Shown: positions 23,672 to 24,532 of the stretch, in pieces
Layout of the letters: every line of letters begins with the position of its first letter
Position numbering within the stretch: position 1 is the first letter of the stretch
NCBI GenBank assembly: GCA_036339975.1
Contig: JAYYZV010000143.1
Location: forward strand, 1-24,532
Reading direction: 5' to 3'
From: UBA830 sp036339975
Lineage (GTDB): Bacteria > Pseudomonadota > Alphaproteobacteria > MPNO01 > UBA830
Length of the DNA stretch: 24,532 bases
Made by a program: the position numbers and the translations under genes
The notes under the pieces: generated by a model
Databases searched by the model: none
What the model was told of the DNA's origin: nothing
Seen by the model: the letters and a program-made list of their open reading frames with translations, nothing else

Positions 23672-24532
23672 ATGATGCAGGTGATTACAGAGTGGATTGA
23701 AAAAATGGGTATGCAGACGGTATGGGATCATATTCGGCTCGCCGCCGACCGGACACCAAGCCACATTGCAGTTGTCGATGACCAAAGCGCACGCACGCTG
23801 ACATTCACCGACCTAATTTACGAGGTGGAATGCGTTGCTGCTGGTCTCGCTGCGGTAGGCCTAAAACCCGGGCAGCACGTTGGAACGGTTTTGCCCAATG
23901 TATTGCAGCATGTGATCGCTATACTTGCTCTACATCGCCTCGGGGCTATTGTCTGTATGATCAACCCTCGACTGAAACCGAATGAAGCGGGGCAACTCAT
24001 TGCCGACGCGCGTATGTCGGGAGTCCTCTGCGTGGCAGATGAGGGGGTTGTGACCGCTGCGCGGGCAGTTTTACCGGAGGACGCACCGATACTGGTAGTG
24101 GGTGGCCCAACGGAAGGCGATTGCGCCATCGAAAAGTGTCGCGGTGACGGTGCTGAATTACCCGACTGGATGCCGCCCGATCCAGAAGACCCGGCGTTCA
24201 TTTTGTATACCTCCGGTACCACCGGACTACCAAAGGGCGTAATGATCCCTCACCGGGCTACTGATGCCCGTGTCCTATTTGCCCCTGTCCAATGTGGACT
24301 ACGGCATGGGCCACAGAATAAAGCACTCGGGCTAATGCCGCTTTGTCATGCTGTTGGATTTTACTCTGCGCTGGTCACAACACTTTCACTCAACGGCACA
24401 TATTACGTTCATTCGGCTTTTGATCCGGCCAAGGCGGTAGAGGCGATAAAGACCAACGGTATAACCTATGTATTTGGCGCTCCGGCTCATTTTCACGCCA
24501 TGCTCGACGTCCCCGGATTTGATCCCGCTGAC
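23672..24532 (+). CDS. AMP-dependent acyl-CoA synthetase/ligase (partial at the right edge)
   Basis: An open frame of 287 codons runs to the window edge without a stop, so the C-terminal half is missing. It is a class I adenylate-forming enzyme. The start resembles long-chain or CaiC-type ligases (TVWDHIRLAADRTPSHIAVV), with VGTVLPN, LHRLGAIVCMINPRL and the A3 motif LYTSGTTGLPKGVM, then LMPLCHAVG. It differs from the feruloyl-CoA synthase-like ligase at 13262, lacking the NHTFGGN signature. ATGs at 23672, 23675, 23705 and 23711 are all in frame and none has a strong ribosome binding site, so the start is uncertain. It should make a CoA thioester of an unknown carboxylic acid. Confidence 0.83.
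   Translation, partial: MMQVITEWIEKMGMQTVWDHIRLAADRTPSHIAVVDDQSARTLTFTDLIYEVECVAAGLAAVGLKPGQHVGTVLPNVLQHVIAILALHRLGAIVCMINPRLKPNEAGQLIADARMSGVLCVADEGVVTAARAVLPEDAPILVVGGPTEGDCAIEKCRGDGAELPDWMPPDPEDPAFILYTSGTTGLPKGVMIPHRATDARVLFAPVQCGLRHGPQNKALGLMPLCHAVGFYSALVTTLSLNGTYYVHSAFDPAKAVEAIKTNGITYVFGAPAHFHAMLDVPGFDPAD

Noticed and set aside
23498..23785. 95-codon minus-strand frame across the hairpin region
   Set aside because: It overlaps the start of the recognisable acyl-CoA ligase and has no family resemblance; its Gly/Ser-rich end comes from the inverted repeats.

Overview
This window looks like part of a bacterial chromosome (or large plasmid) from a Gram-negative proteobacterium, probably an alphaproteobacterium. 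The reasons are moderate GC with Shine-Dalgarno starts, a DctP/DctQ/DctM TRAP transporter, and protein families (CoxL-type molybdenum hydroxylases, PuuE-like deacetylases, feruloyl-CoA synthases) common in that group. The taxon is inferred, not shown. The window is packed with catabolic enzymes. I found no transcriptional regulator, tRNA, rRNA, transposase or CRISPR array.

Layout. At the left edge, on the minus strand, lies the N-terminal part of an indolepyruvate:ferredoxin oxidoreductase-like TPP enzyme (1-682). It diverges from a plus-strand block: a CoxL-type molybdenum hydroxylase large subunit (846-3197) and a Rieske ring-hydroxylating dioxygenase alpha/beta pair (3225-5026). A complete TRAP transporter follows (5293-8198), then a PuuE-like polysaccharide deacetylase family protein (8320-9192) and a second molybdenum hydroxylase large subunit (9228-11555). 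A crotonase (11562-12341) runs on the minus strand and ends only 6 bp from that gene.

From 12461 to 19794 everything is on the plus strand: an HSD10-like SDR, a feruloyl-CoA synthase-like ligase, a two-domain extradiol dioxygenase, a PcaD-like hydrolase, an old yellow enzyme, an OsmC protein, a second Rieske beta subunit with no adjacent alpha, and an SDR with Phe in place of the catalytic Tyr. A minus-strand fragment of an LLM flavin oxidoreductase pseudogene fills the 19795-20105 gap. It is followed by a small VOC protein, a four-domain rhodanese, an intact LLM flavin oxidoreductase and the start of a second acyl-CoA ligase that runs off the right edge.

How it may work together (inference). 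The TRAP system would import an organic acid, perhaps aromatic. The ligases would make CoA thioesters. The crotonase and HSD10-like SDR would shorten the side chain by a beta-oxidation-like route. The Rieske oxygenase and molybdenum hydroxylases would hydroxylate the ring, the extradiol enzyme would open it, and the PcaD-like hydrolase and old yellow enzyme would process the products. The PuuE-like protein beside a molybdenum hydroxylase would also suit hydroxylation of an N-heterocycle followed by lactam opening. The substrate cannot be read from the sequence. Electron-transfer partners for the Rieske enzyme, and the FeS and FAD subunits for both molybdenum hydroxylases, are absent from the window.
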